This document shows, piece by piece, positions 10,746 through 20,122 of a stretch of 64,000 nucleotides of DNA (its first letter is position 1; each line of letters opens with the position of its first letter). Source of the DNA: Antilocapra americana (taxonomy: Eukaryota; Chordata; Mammalia; Artiodactyla; Antilocapridae); contig ML660203.1 of NCBI GenBank assembly GCA_007570785.1, positions 5,577,460 through 5,641,459 on the forward strand, given 5' to 3'. Position numbers and translations under genes: made by a program. Under the pieces are notes generated by a model. The model was not told the DNA's origin, made no database searches, and was given only the letters and a program-made list of their open reading frames with translations.

Positions 10746-10927
10746 TGGAACTTCCTTAGTGGTCCAGTGGCTAAGACTGCACACTTTCAATGCAAGGAGT
10801 CTGGGTTCATTTCCTGGTCAGAGAACCAGATTCCACGGACCACAACTAAAGATCCTGCGTGCTACAACTAAGACCCATCACAGTCTAATAAATAAACAAA
10901 TAAATAAATATTTTTAGAAAGAAGAAG
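10746..10927 (+). mobile_element. CHR-1-type SINE
   Basis: Head GGAACTTCCTTAGTGGTCCAG, body with CACAACTAAAGATCC and CTACAACTAAGACCC, tail of AAATAAATAAATA. A TSD resembling AAGAATTAAC is at 10734-10745, with AAGAACTAACA after the tail at 10930-10940. Confidence 0.9.
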
Positions 10928-11157
10928 AAAAGAACTAACACTGACACTGTCCAGTTGCTTTTAGTTGTCTTTTCCTGAGTGGGCCTCCAGAAGAGTCTCC
11001 AGGTCAGTCCCTGGAGAACTGGGGTCCAGGAAATGACACCCACTGACCTGCCCAGGCCCCAGGCAACAATATCAAGGAGGAATCAGCATCCAGCCCTTCT
11101 GGTACAGCCACCCAAGTGTGACGGACCGAATTAAGGTGATGCACTCAGGGCACACTC

Positions 11158-11229
11158 GTGTTTTTTTAACAGAAGTATAGTTGATTTGCAATGTTACACC
11201 AAATTCTGCTGTACAGCAAAGTGATTCAG
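11158..11229 (-). mobile_element. L1 3' UTR terminal fragment, copy 1
   Basis: Complement of the L1 3' end: poly-T, AGTATAGTTGATTTGCAATG and GCTGTACAGCAAAGTGATTC. A second copy of the same piece lies at 11346-11500, beyond a Bov-tA fragment. Confidence 0.75.
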
Positions 11230-11345
11230 TAGGAAATGGCAACCCACTCCAGTATTCTTGCCTGGAGAATTCCATAGACAGAGGAGCCTAGTATGCTATA
11301 GTTCACAGGGTCACAGAGTCAGACACCACTGAGTGACAAACACAC
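11230..11345 (+). mobile_element. 5'-truncated Bov-tA (BovA part only)
   Basis: Starts inside the linker (AGGAAATGGCAACCCACTCC) and runs to CACCACTGAGTGACAAAC. The tRNA-like promoter head is absent. Confidence 0.85.
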
Positions 11346-11500
11346 ATATAGTCGACTTACAGTGTCGTGCTAATTTATGCTGTACAGCAAAAGAGATTCA
11401 GATAGATATAGATATACTCTTTTTTTAATTTTCTTTTCTACTATAGTTGATCATAGGATACCAAATATAATTCTCAGTGCCATATCCCTTCTTTTTTTTA
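11346..11500 (-). mobile_element. L1 3' UTR fragment, copy 2
   Basis: A repeat of the copy-1 motif (TATGCTGTACAGCAAAAG, GATTCAG), continuing further into the L1 3' UTR complement (ACTATAGTTGATCATAGGAT, CTCAGTGCCATATCCC). Divergent. Confidence 0.6.
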
Positions 11501-11511
11501 GGTTTCCTGGT

Positions 11512-11965
11512 TTGTTTTTGTTTTTGTTACGTTCATGTACATAATGCAGTGAAGCCAAACAAACCAAAACATCAGAGTTTGGAGCAGAGAAATGGTTATT
11601 GCAGGGCCAAACAAGGAGAATGGGAGGCTCGTGCTCAAAAGACCTGAACCCCTCGATGGTTTGGTGGCAAAGAGTTTTTAGAGGCAAAATCTCAGGGGAG
11701 GGCCACAGAGGGTGTGATTTTCCTGAGGCAAGGGGGTGATGTTCCAGGAATTTCAATCATCAGCCATCTGGTTCCAACCTTTAGTCTGTGGTCCACAAGC
11801 TTGTGCTCAGCCTGAAATTGCCAGGCTCCAGCTGGGTGGGGGCCTTGGGTCCTATAGAAGAACTCAGAGATATGCATCAGATCCTTCTGTACATCCCTTG
11901 AGGAGGAACCAGGACCCAGCCCCATCACTGCACCTGGGAGAGCCCCACTGAGTCCTGCTGGGTTT
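11512..11965 (-). mobile_element. Probable solo LTR (ERV1-like)
   Basis: Read on the complement, the block has LTR order: a U3-like segment, a TATA-like CCTCTAAAAACTC near 11680, a TTGTTTGGCCCTGCAATAAC stretch with an AATAAA-like signal near 11605, then TTTCTCTGCTCCAAACTC and GGTTTGTTTGGCTTCAC as U5. No gag, pol or env sequence adjoins it. The outer ends and TSD could not be fixed and the family name is uncertain. Confidence 0.5.
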
Positions 11966-13267
11966 TATTTGCACAGGCTTCTTGAATTCAGCACCCTGGG
12001 CTCCTCACTTGCCTCACCCTAGCCCCAGTCCTGCACTTGTGCCAGAAGCAGGACGTTACCCAGAGCCCTTCAACATGCAGGAGTTAGTCATTCTGGTGGC
12101 CTCCCACTGGCTTCCTTTCCAGCACTTCAGCTGTGTCTATTACGCCCAGGTCACCTGGGCGCAGCCGGGTCTGTCCCCAGTACTCTGGGGCTGAAGTCAC
12201 AGCACACCCTGTGCCCCAGACCGTCCCAGTCAGGACCATGTTGGGGCTCAGCAAGCCCTCCATCAGGGTGGCTCCCCCAGCCATGAGCTCACAAGGACTG
12301 TGAGTGTCCCTCAGAATGACAGCTCTTTTATCACTGATGTCACAGCAAAAGCCACAGCAGGAGGCAGGTGATAAGACTGTAAAGTCGTGTTTCCAGAAAT
12401 GCCAACCAACCTTCGCTGACACCACACCTGGACCTCCAGTCCCTCTGCCAACTTCCCCATTGTTCTATTATAATGAGCAACAAGCTCATTAATAACCCTC
12501 CCCCCTGAAGTCCCAGCCACAGGGGGGACCAGCAGGTGCAAGGGGCTCACAATTAGTCCTGTACAATGCATGGTTGGCAATAAACTCACTCTGAAGCTGC
12601 AACAGCCAGGACCTGGCTCCAGGTAGTGTCTGCAGCCACTAGAGTAATTAAAGGCAGAGGCACAAGCTGGAGAGAGAGTGTGTTAACCCTTGAGAAATCA
12701 CTGAGCCCAGCGTTCTTGGAAAACTGAAAGCATCAAAAAAAAGGAAGCATTTCACATGCTCTAGAAAAAAATATCCAACTTCTGTCTCAGTCTCCCTGCT
12801 GTGTTTCTCTTCAGTAAATCAGGTCCTTATCATCACCTCTATGAAGACACCCCAAAACTTGGTGCTTTCACTATCTTTTCACTCCTACATTTCCAGTGGA
12901 TCCTGGGATAGTCTATTGGCTTCATTCCAGAACTGAGACATCCAAATGTAGGTACTGGGACCTTTCCCAAGAAAGAGCAGCCTGGGGCTCAAGAGACAAT
13001 CATGATGTTAGGAGTGGGTACTATGGGAAAAGAGAAGTTCTCCAGCTACAGCTTAGCAGAGGGTTAGGACATTAAACGGATATGGAATTCATAAATGTCT
13101 AATGAACCCAATCTCCACAGCTGTATGGTTTTCTCCAGCAGTAGGATTGACCAGGGAGTGCAGCACAGAAGTCCTGATGTAGTATATGACTCAGGGACCT
13201 AGAGGGCATCTGGAAGAGAGTAGATTCAGGAAGAGCTGATAAGAACATGAATATAAATATTCATGGG
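11966..13267. other. Unassigned single-copy sequence
   Basis: No gene or recognised repeat. Several 60-110 codon ORFs overlap on opposite strands at 11982-12589. None shows a known motif or splice-site framing good enough to call an exon. Confidence 0.45.
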
Positions 13268-13389
13268 GGAGTTCCCTAGAAATCCAGTGATTAGGACTCT
13301 GTGCTCTCACTGCCGAGGGCCCAAGTTCAATTCCTGGTCAGGGAACTAAGATCCCACAGCCATGCAGTGTGGCAAAAAAAAAAAAAAAT
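13268..13389 (+). mobile_element. CHRS-type short tRNA-derived SINE
   Basis: GGGAGTTCCCTAGAAATCC head, AAGTTCAATTCCTGGTCAGG B-box region, GGGAACTAAGATCCCAC, then GTGTGGC and a poly-A tail. It lacks the CHR-1/CHR-2 body units. Confidence 0.87.
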
Positions 13390-14065
13390 CTTTTTAATTT
13401 TTTTAATTTATTTTTTTTTCTTTTTCAAAACTGTTCATTTATTCATTGTAAATAGTGGTATAGATGATCTGTTATCTTAAAAATCAAGTATAAACAATCA
13501 TTTTTCTCCTTCTTATTGAACAAAGAATGATTTGTCAACTTTCTCTGTCCATTGAGCAATCAGATTATTTTTACAAGGAGATTAATCTTTTATTATTTAT
13601 TTATTAATCATTTATTTTATTTTTACAAAGAAGGAGATCATTCTTAAAAAATAAAAGTAGTCATGGCTTCAGAGTAAGGTCAAAAAGGCAATCAATGAGA
13701 GTGAAAGAAAGGAAGAAGGAGAACAGAGAAGGAACTCTGAGAAGCTAAGATTTCAGAAGTCAAGAGTTCAGATGTGATGACCAGATCCAGACTATAGCCA
13801 TGAGTGTGGTTACCTGTCAGGAGAGCCATCACACTGCATAACTCCAAGGACCACTGATCATATAGAATTCAGTGAAGCTGTGCAATAAGATGGCCCTGGT
13901 GACTGAAGAAGATTTAAGTGAAGGTCATTGAAGATGAAGAGACCAAGGGAAGGTGAGGCAAGGGCACTGGATGGGCGGCATACATGAGAACTGAAGATGC
14001 CCTGGAAGATGATGGAATTTAGACAGAAAGGGAGACTAGGATGCAGAAAAGGGTCTGATCTTGAC
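13390..14065. other. Unassigned, AT-rich left half
   Basis: A T/A-rich segment at 13390-13650 grades into ordinary sequence with no gene or repeat recognised. Confidence 0.4.
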
Positions 14066-14235
14066 CCCAGGCAAGCCTGATCTCAAATACAGTTCCACCA
14101 ATTGCTCATTGTATGCCCTTGCAGTAAATCTCTGAACTCCTCAGGGTTTCTGCTGCCTCATATTTAAAATGTAATCATGTACTTACCTTCAGGATGGTAA
14201 TGAGAATTTTTAAAGATATTTTATATGCAGTAGGG
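14066..14235 (+). mobile_element. MIR fragment
   Basis: CTGATCTCAAATACAGTTCC, TGCTGCCTCATATTTAAAATG and ATGGTAATGAGAAT follow the order of the MIR head, core and post-core. Diverged. Confidence 0.6.
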
Positions 14236-14539
14236 GGCTGTTCTTAGACTTGTTTGCTGTCAGATCAGTTCCTCCCTATTCCCCTGCTTTTCTCTCTAAC
14301 AAAGAGAGTTGACCTCTGAGTCAGATCCAAGGTCAGATGGTTTCCAGCAGAGTTGAACCAATGGGAGGTATGGGTGGGAGATTGAAAGGCAGAAGGAAAG
14401 CAAAATCAGTATTTCTCATCACTTCCTTCCTCCTTTCTCAGGCAACATCTCTAGCAAGAGCTGAATCTCCTCCATTGTTTCAGCTCCAGTAAAGCAAATC
14501 ATTTTAGGTTCCAACTTCTGCCCCCAGGCTCTGAAAATC

Positions 14540-14745
14540 CCATCTTCTTCCTTTGTCCCTCTAGCCCTGCCAGTTGTAGCAGCTTTCTGCTATTGCATAA
14601 ATTCCTGATAGCCTCACCATTTCCTGTTTAGCTTCTCAACTTTTCCATCACCTGTGTAATCAACTCCCTAATTAAATTCTCTCTGTTGTAAATATTTACA
14701 GTGGTTTCTGTTTTCCTCACTGGACTTAACTTGTACAAGTGCCTG
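14540..14745 (+). mobile_element. Ancient LTR-like repeat, 3' part (uncertain)
   Basis: AATTAAATTCTCTCTGTTG and AGTGGTTTCTGTTTTCC resemble the 3' end of an old MaLR- or L1M-like repeat class that ends in CTGATACA-type sequence. Weak match. Confidence 0.35.
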
Positions 14746-14963
14746 GTGTCATGCTTAGCACATAAGGGGCACTTAAATAGCTTGTACTTATTATAATTAT
14801 GTTTAGATTGCTATTAACTCTTCATTGCCTGAGCCCTTTGTATGTATTCAGCCCACCAAAGATGGCAGCCAGGATGGGAACAAGATGGCATAACAACCTG
14901 CCATGTCTTCTAAGAACAGTAGCTAATGGATAATCACAGGGGCATATTATCTACTTGAACCTA

Positions 14964-15254
14964 AGAATCTGCCTGCAATGCAGGAGACCCCAATTCGATT
15001 CCTGGATCAGGAAGATCTGCTGGAGGAGGGATAGGCTGCCCACTCCAGTATTCCTGGGCTTTCCTTATGGCTCAGCTAGTAAAGAATCCACCTGCAATGT
15101 GGGAAACTCGGGTTTGATCCTGGGTTGTGAAGATCCCCTGAAGAAGGGAAAGGCTAACCATGCCAGAATTCTGGCCTGGAGAATTCTATGGCCTGTATAG
15201 TCCATGGGGTCACAGAGAGTCAGACACGACTGAGTGAGTTTCACTTTCACTTTC
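14964..15254 (+). mobile_element. Bov-tA with duplicated head (Bov-tA2-like dimer)
   Basis: A partial tRNA-like head and linker (14964-15053) ends in CACTCCAGTATTCC. It passes directly into a complete Bov-tA (15054-15254) with GGGCTTTCCTTATGGCTCAG and ending GACACGACTGAGTGAG. The same head-linker-head arrangement recurs at 18527-18772. Confidence 0.9.
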
Positions 15255-15864
15255 GGGAACAGTGACTGAGGGCTTTGACTTTATATCCCAGGTACCTATC
15301 AAAAGGGCTGGCACAGAGCAATTCTTCAAAATAATGGTTACTAGACTGACTTGAAGTCTTTCTAGTCAGAACAGCATCTGTTTATAAGTCAGGAGACCCC
15401 CTGAGTTCAGGTTGCATGCTCTCACCAGTGTATCCACTGAATTTTTGAAAATTAGAGATATTAGGAAATTTAGGAAAATTAAGGAGGTCCAGGATTAAAA
15501 AGGCAAGATGAATAAGACACTATCATCTCCATCATAAAATCTAAAGATATGCCCGGAAAACCCAGAAAGCAAGATACCTACTACTATAACGCAGTATTTT
15601 TTTAAACATCATTAATGCAAAAATCTATGATAAACAAAATAACAAAATTTGAATAAAGACAGTATTAGTATTTCTGATTTTTCCTTTTGCATCAGGATCC
15701 AAGATGGCTAGCACAGCCCTGCCTGTAACTGAGTCACCGCCTCTTGTTGTTCCTTCACTGCTGCCTCAGGGACCTGATGTCACTAGAGCTAAAATGCAAG
15801 CCTCCCCCCGACCACACTCTTCCTGCAGACACACATTGCTGTCTTTTGGCTCTGGAGCAGGGAC
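15255..15864. other. Unassigned sequence
   Basis: Nothing recognised with confidence. It includes a 76-codon ORF from 15704 that opens with the word AAGATGGCTAGC but ends inside an L2 3' tail, so it is not a credible gene. Confidence 0.45.
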
Positions 15865-15945
15865 GGTGTCTGTCCTATTCCCTGCTGTAACTCCTGGCAC
15901 ATACGAGACGCAAATTCAAGTGTATGATGAATGAACACACAAATC
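15865..15945 (+). mobile_element. L2 3' tail
   Basis: GGGACGGTGTCTGTCC, CCTGCTGTAACTCCTGG, CACATAC and TGATGAATGAA match the terminal L2 3' UTR with its TGAATGAA-type tail. Confidence 0.6.
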
Positions 15946-16011
15946 CTCTCCTCTGCGTTGGGGAGATTCCATCAGGGTCACCACTAAGATATTCTAACAA
16001 GGCACCTCTAA

Positions 16012-16600
16012 AAAAAAAATTCCAACTCACTAGGAATCAAAGAAATGTAAAGTGAAACAATAAAGTGCCATTTTTCACTGCTAGAATTAGCAAAGATTTA
16101 GGAGATTGACAATACCCAATATTGACGTGGAAATCAAGGAAAGGGCATTCCTATGCACTACTGCTAGGGCTGCAAATTAATATAGTGGCTCTGGAAAGCA
16201 ATTTGGCAATATGTAACAAAAGCCCTTCAAAAGTACATTGCTTTTGACCTAGCAATCCCACTTTAAAGAATTTATTCTAAGGAAATAATTAGGCAAGTGC
16301 CAGAAGATACATCTTCCAAGGTATTTCATCATAGTACTGTTTCTAACAGCAAGAGCTTGCAAGCAGCCTAAAGATCCAGAATTTTGGACTTACTATTATC
16401 ATTAATAAATGTTAATAAAAAATAAAGGTATCACATGATGGAATATTATGCAGCCATTTAAAAATCATGATGTGGTTCTATATGTACTTAAACCAGAAGG
16501 TTGTTCATATTGTATTAAATGGAATAACAGTTTATAAAATATATACATAATGTAACCCCTACTTTTAAAAAGAAAAGAAAATCTGGAAGGCTGAATACTA
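16012..16600 (+). mobile_element. L1ME-like ORF2 end and 3' UTR
   Basis: Ancient L1: TGACCTAGCAATCCCACTT, AGAATTTATTCTAAGG, CATGATGGAATATTATGCAGCC and a decayed 3' UTR. Frames are broken by stops. Confidence 0.72.
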
Positions 16601-16618
16601 ACAGCGGTTATCTCTAGG

Positions 16619-16831
16619 TTGTTGTTGTTTAGAGGTTGAGTTGTATCTGACTCTCTTATGACCTCATGGACTATAGCCCACCAGGCTCCTCTGTCCATGG
16701 GATTCTCCAGGCAAGAATACTGGAGTGGGTTGCCATTTCCTTCTCCAGGGGATCTTCCCAACCCAGGGATCAAACCAACATTTCCTGCATTGGCAGGCAG
16801 GTTCTTTACCACTGAGCCACCAGTAAAGCCC
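16619..16831 (-). mobile_element. Bov-tA SINE with TSD
   Basis: Full-length minus-strand Bov-tA. The TSD TATCTCTARG lies at 16609-16618 and 16832-16841 (one mismatch). Good preservation of GGCAAGAATACTGGAGTGGG and the head complement CACTGAGCCACCAG. Confidence 0.93.
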
Positions 16832-16861
16832 TATCTCTAAGTAGGAGAATATTAAATAATT

Positions 16862-16980
16862 TTAATTGTCTTAAAATTTTATTTTTCAAAGCAGTTATAG
16901 ATTCATGTTGAAACTGAGAGGAAAGTAGAGGTTTCCCATATCCTCATCCCCATGCATGCATAACCTCCTCCATTAACAAT
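16862..16980 (-). mobile_element. L1 3' UTR fragment
   Basis: AACTGAGAGGAAAGTAGAGG, TTTCCCATATCCTC and GCATGCATAACCTCC follow the complement of an L1M 3' UTR. It is bounded on the right by a Bov-tA. Confidence 0.6.
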
Positions 16981-17194
16981 GAAAGTGAAAGTGTTAGTCA
17001 CTCAGTCATGTCCTACTCTGTGTGACCCCATGGACTGTAGCCCTCCAGGCTTGTCTGCCTGTGGGATTTCCCAGGCAAGAATACCAGAGTGTGTTGCTAT
17101 TTCCTTCTCCAGGGGCTCTTCCCAAAACCGGGATCGAACCCACATCTCCTGTCTCCTGTGCTGGCAGGCGGATTCTTTACCACCAAGTCACCAG
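16981..17194 (-). mobile_element. Bov-tA SINE
   Basis: Full-length minus-strand copy, GAAAGTGAAAGTGTTAGTC through TTCTTTACCACCAAGTCACC. Two tandem CTCCTGT words in the head reflect a small local duplication. Confidence 0.92.
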
Positions 17195-17214
17195 AAAAGA
17201 ATTCCAAAAATCTC

Positions 17215-17645
17215 GACAATAAAAAAACAAACAACCTGATCTTAAAATGGGTCAAAGATTTTAACAGACATCTCACCAAAGAAGATATGCAGATGGAAAG
17301 CATACAAAGAACTTCCCCGGTGGTTGAGGGGTTAAGACTCCACGCTTCCATTGCAAGGGGCAAGGGTCTGATCCCTAGTTGAGGAACTAAGATCCCACAG
17401 GCAGCACTGCTTGGCAAAAAAGAAAAAACAGAAAAGAAAGGGAAAAAAGCTTAACAATAGATGCTGCACACTTTATGTCATCAGGGAAATGGAAATTAAA
17501 ACAGCAATGAGATATCATTATATATCTCATAGAATGGACAAAATTCAGAAGAACACCAACACCACCAAATTCTGGCAAGGAAGTGGAACAATAGAAACCT
17601 CTCACTCGTTGTTGGAGGGGAAACAAAATAGTTCAGCCACTTTGA
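17215..17645 (+). mobile_element. L1 ORF2 fragment split by CHRS
   Basis: AAACAACCTGATCTTAAAATGG, TCTCACCAAAGAAGATATGC, then (after CHRS) GGGAAATGGAAATTAAAACAGC and TTCTGGCAAGGAAGTGG. This covers the ORF2 C-terminal region only; frames are interrupted. Confidence 0.78.
17306..17452 (+). mobile_element. CHRS-type SINE inside L1
   Basis: GAACTTCCCCGGTGGTTG head, GGGTCTGATCCC B box, GAGGAACTAAGATCCCAC, then a G/A-rich tail. It separates two colinear pieces of L1 ORF2. Confidence 0.85.
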
Positions 17646-17861
17646 GCACAGACTGTACACTCCCCATTGCATCTACGCCTGCTTGTGCTGGGCCAGGGTT
17701 ACTTATCTTCTGCAAGCCTGTTTCTTCCTCATCGTCTAGAAGCAAAATGATCTTGACTGCTTGGAGTCCATTCTTCAGGAGGGATACAACACCCAGCTTT
17801 GGAAGGCACAAGGGCCTCTGTGAGATGGGGCAGCATATATTATCCAACGTCGGGTCAAAAT
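17646..17861. other. Non-L1 spacer between two L1 copies
   Basis: About 216 bases with no L1 homology (AGCACAGACTGTACACTCC to GGGTCAAAATGGCTCC) sit between two L1 pieces whose consensus positions overlap. This is most likely the original single-copy target DNA. Confidence 0.5.
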
Positions 17862-18945
17862 GGCTCCTGGATATGAAAAGATGCCCAACATCACTCATCA
17901 TCAGAGAAATGCAAATTAAGACTCCAAATGAGATCTCTTCTCACACCTGCCAGAATGTCTATCATCAAAAAAAGACCACAAATAACATATGTTAGTGAGG
18001 ATGTGGAGAAAAGGGAGCATTTGCACACCATTGGTGAGACTATAAGTTGGTGCTGCCAGTGTGGAGGCTCCTCAGAAAACTAAAAATAGAACTATCATAT
18101 GATCCAGCAATCCCACTCCTGGGTATATATCCAAAGAAAATGAAAACACTAATTCAAAAAGACACAAGACCCCCAGTGTTCATAACAGCACTATTTACAA
18201 TAGCCAAGATATGAAATCAACCCAAGTTTCCATCAAGAGATGAATGGATAAAGAAGATGTGGTATATAAACACAATGGAATATTATTCAGCCATAAAAAA
18301 TAAGGAAATTTATGCCACAACAGCATAAATGAACCTGGAAAGTATTATGTTAAGTGAAATAAGTCAAAGAAAGACAAATACTGTATGTTACCACTTTTAT
18401 GTGGACTCCAAAAATAAAACTAGTGAATATAACAAAAAAAGAAACTGACAGATATAGAAAACAAACTAGTGATTACCAGTGGGGAGAGGGAAAGTGGGGG
18501 CAAAATAGGGGTAAGATATTAAAAGGTACCCCTGAAGAAGGGATAGGCTACCCACTCCAATAATCTTGGGTTTCTCTTGTCGCTCAGCTGGTAAAGAATC
18601 CGCCTGCAGTGTGGGAGACCTGGGTTCGATCCCTGCATTGGGAAGATCCCCAGGAGAAGGGAAAGGCTACCCACTCCAGTATTCTGGTCTGGAGAATTCC
18701 ATGGACTCACAAAATTCCACGGGGTCACAAAGAGCCAGACATAACTTGGCGATTTTCACTTCTCACTTTTCACAAGCTACCATGTATAAAATAAATAAGC
18801 CATGAGGATATATTGTACAGCATAAGGAATACAGCCAATATTCTATGGTAACAGTATCAGGAGTATAACCTTTAAAACTGTGAATCACTATGTTATACAT
18901 TTGAAACTTATAATATTGTAAGTCAACTATACTTTAATAAAAAGG
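17862..18945 (+). mobile_element. L1 3' end split by a Bov-tA dimer
   Basis: It restarts at the same ORF2 region as the upstream L1 (CATCAGAGAAATGCAAATTAAG) and runs through ATCCCACTCCTGGGTATATA, ATGGAATATTATTCAGCC and GATTACCAGTGGGGAGAGG. After the SINE it continues through CTATGTTATACATTTG to a TTTAATAAAAAGGG end. A separate insertion from 17215-17645. Confidence 0.82.
18527..18772 (+). mobile_element. Bov-tA2-like dimeric-head SINE
   Basis: A short partial first unit (CCTGAAGAAGGGATAGGC to CACTCCAATAATC) is followed by a complete Bov-tA starting GGGTTTCTCTTGTCGCTCAG. The L1 3' UTR reads AGGTAC before it and AAGCTACCATGTATAAAAT after it, so the insertion site is clear. Confidence 0.9.
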
Positions 18946-19004
18946 GAGGAAAGCATCTGTGTATAAGATAGATATAAACTTTATTGCCATTAACTTTAAA
19001 GATT

Positions 19005-19500
19005 GTGGAAATTCAGGAAGGTCATTACAACTTTCTGAGCCTCAGACTTCCCTGGTGGTACAATAAATAAGAAACCTCCTGCCAGTGCAGGGGAGATGAG
19101 TCCGATCCCGAAGATTTCACATGCTGCGGAACAACTAAGCCCATGTTTCTCAGCTACTGAAGTCCAGGTGCCCTAGAACTCGTGCGCCAAAATTACTGAG
19201 CCCCCTTCCTACAACTACTGAAGCCAACGGGTCTAGAGACCACGCTCCGCAAGAAAAGAAGGCAACACAGAGAGAAGCCAGTGCACGTCAAGGAAGAGTA
19301 GCCCCTGCTCGCAGCAGCTAAAGAAAGCGCATGGACAGCAAGGAACACCCAGTGTAGCCAAAAATAAAATTAATTAATTAAAAAACTTTCTGAGTCTCAT
19401 TTACCCTATCTCTAGTAAATGGAGAAAACAATACAAATCTTATAGGTCACTGCAAGGAAAATAAAAATCAAGTATATTAAAATGCTTTAAAAAATACTTT
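19005..19500 (+). mobile_element. MIR split by CHR-2
   Basis: AACTTTCTGAGCCTCA before the CHR-2, then TTTACCCTATCTCTAG, AGGTCACTGCAAGGAAAAT and TTAAAATGCTTTAAA after it, follow MIR order. Diverged. Confidence 0.5.
19045..19383 (+). mobile_element. CHR-2-type SINE with long TSD
   Basis: Complete, longer CHR-2 (extra CAACTACTGAAG units). The TSD AACTTTCTGAGYCTCA lies at 19029-19044 and 19384-19399 with one mismatch. Part of its B-box region is deleted (GAGTCCGATCCCGAAG). Confidence 0.93.
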
Positions 19501-19505
19501 TTTTC

Positions 19506-20108
19506 CTCGGTGTATATGCCCAGCAGTGGGATTGCTGGGTCATATGGCAGGTCTATTTGCAGTTTTTTAAGGAACTTGTTTACAATAGCCAGGACATGGA
19601 AGCAACCTAGATGCCCATCAACTGACGAATGGATAAGAAAGGTGTGGTACATATACACAATGGAATATTACTCAGCATTAAAAAAAAATTCATTTGAATC
19701 AGTTCTACTCAGGTGGACGGAACTGCAGCCCATTATCCAGAGTGAAGTAAGCCAGAAGGAAAAACAAAAATACAGTATACTAATGCATATATATGGAATT
19801 TAGAAGGACGGTAACGAGAACCCAGCAAAAGGAACGCAGATGTATAGAACAGACTCGTGGACTCTGTGGATGAGGGCAAGGGTGGGATGATATGGGAGAA
19901 TGGCATTGAAACATGTTAATTATCATATGTGTAATCAATCGCCAGCCCAGGATTGATGCTGGGGGCTGGTGCATCGAGATTTCCCGGGGGGAAGGGAGGA
20001 GGGAGGGGGGAGGGAGGGGGGTTCTGGAGGGGGAGCATATGTAAACCCCATGGCGATATCATGTCATTGTATGGCAAACCTAATTATTAAATAAATAAAT
20101 AAATAAAT
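19506..20108 (+). mobile_element. Bovine L1, 5'-truncated with 5' inversion
   Basis: A perfect 14-bp TSD (AAATACTTTTTTTC at 19492-19505 and 20109-20122) bounds the insertion. Bases 19506-19572 are an inverted L1 segment: CCTCGGTGTATATGCCCAGC is the complement of the ORF2 text found at about 2313-2390 in the upstream copy. From CTTGTTTACAATAGCC the element runs forward through ATGGAATATTACTCAGC, a G-rich 3' UTR and an (AAAT)n tail. Twin priming explains this structure. The interval between the two segments is partly lost. Confidence 0.92.
19986..20034 (+). repeat. G-rich polypurine tract in the L1 3' UTR
   Basis: Runs of three to six G separated by one or two A (GGGAGGAGGGAGGGGGG-type) fit a G-quadruplex motif. 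The complementary C-rich tract occurs in the minus-strand L1 at 33220-33262. Confidence 0.75.
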
Positions 20109-20122
20109 AAATACTTTTTTTC

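Noticed and set aside
11512..11965. Provirus at the LTR-like block
   Set aside because: No second LTR and no gag, pol or env reading frames are present, so at most a solo LTR.
15690..15945. Possible exon starting AAGATGGCTAGC
   Set aside because: The frame ends in an L2 3' tail and no splice sites or homology are visible.
17411..17995. 194-codon plus-strand ORF
   Set aside because: It runs from a CHRS tail through L1, unique spacer and a second L1, so it cannot be one gene.
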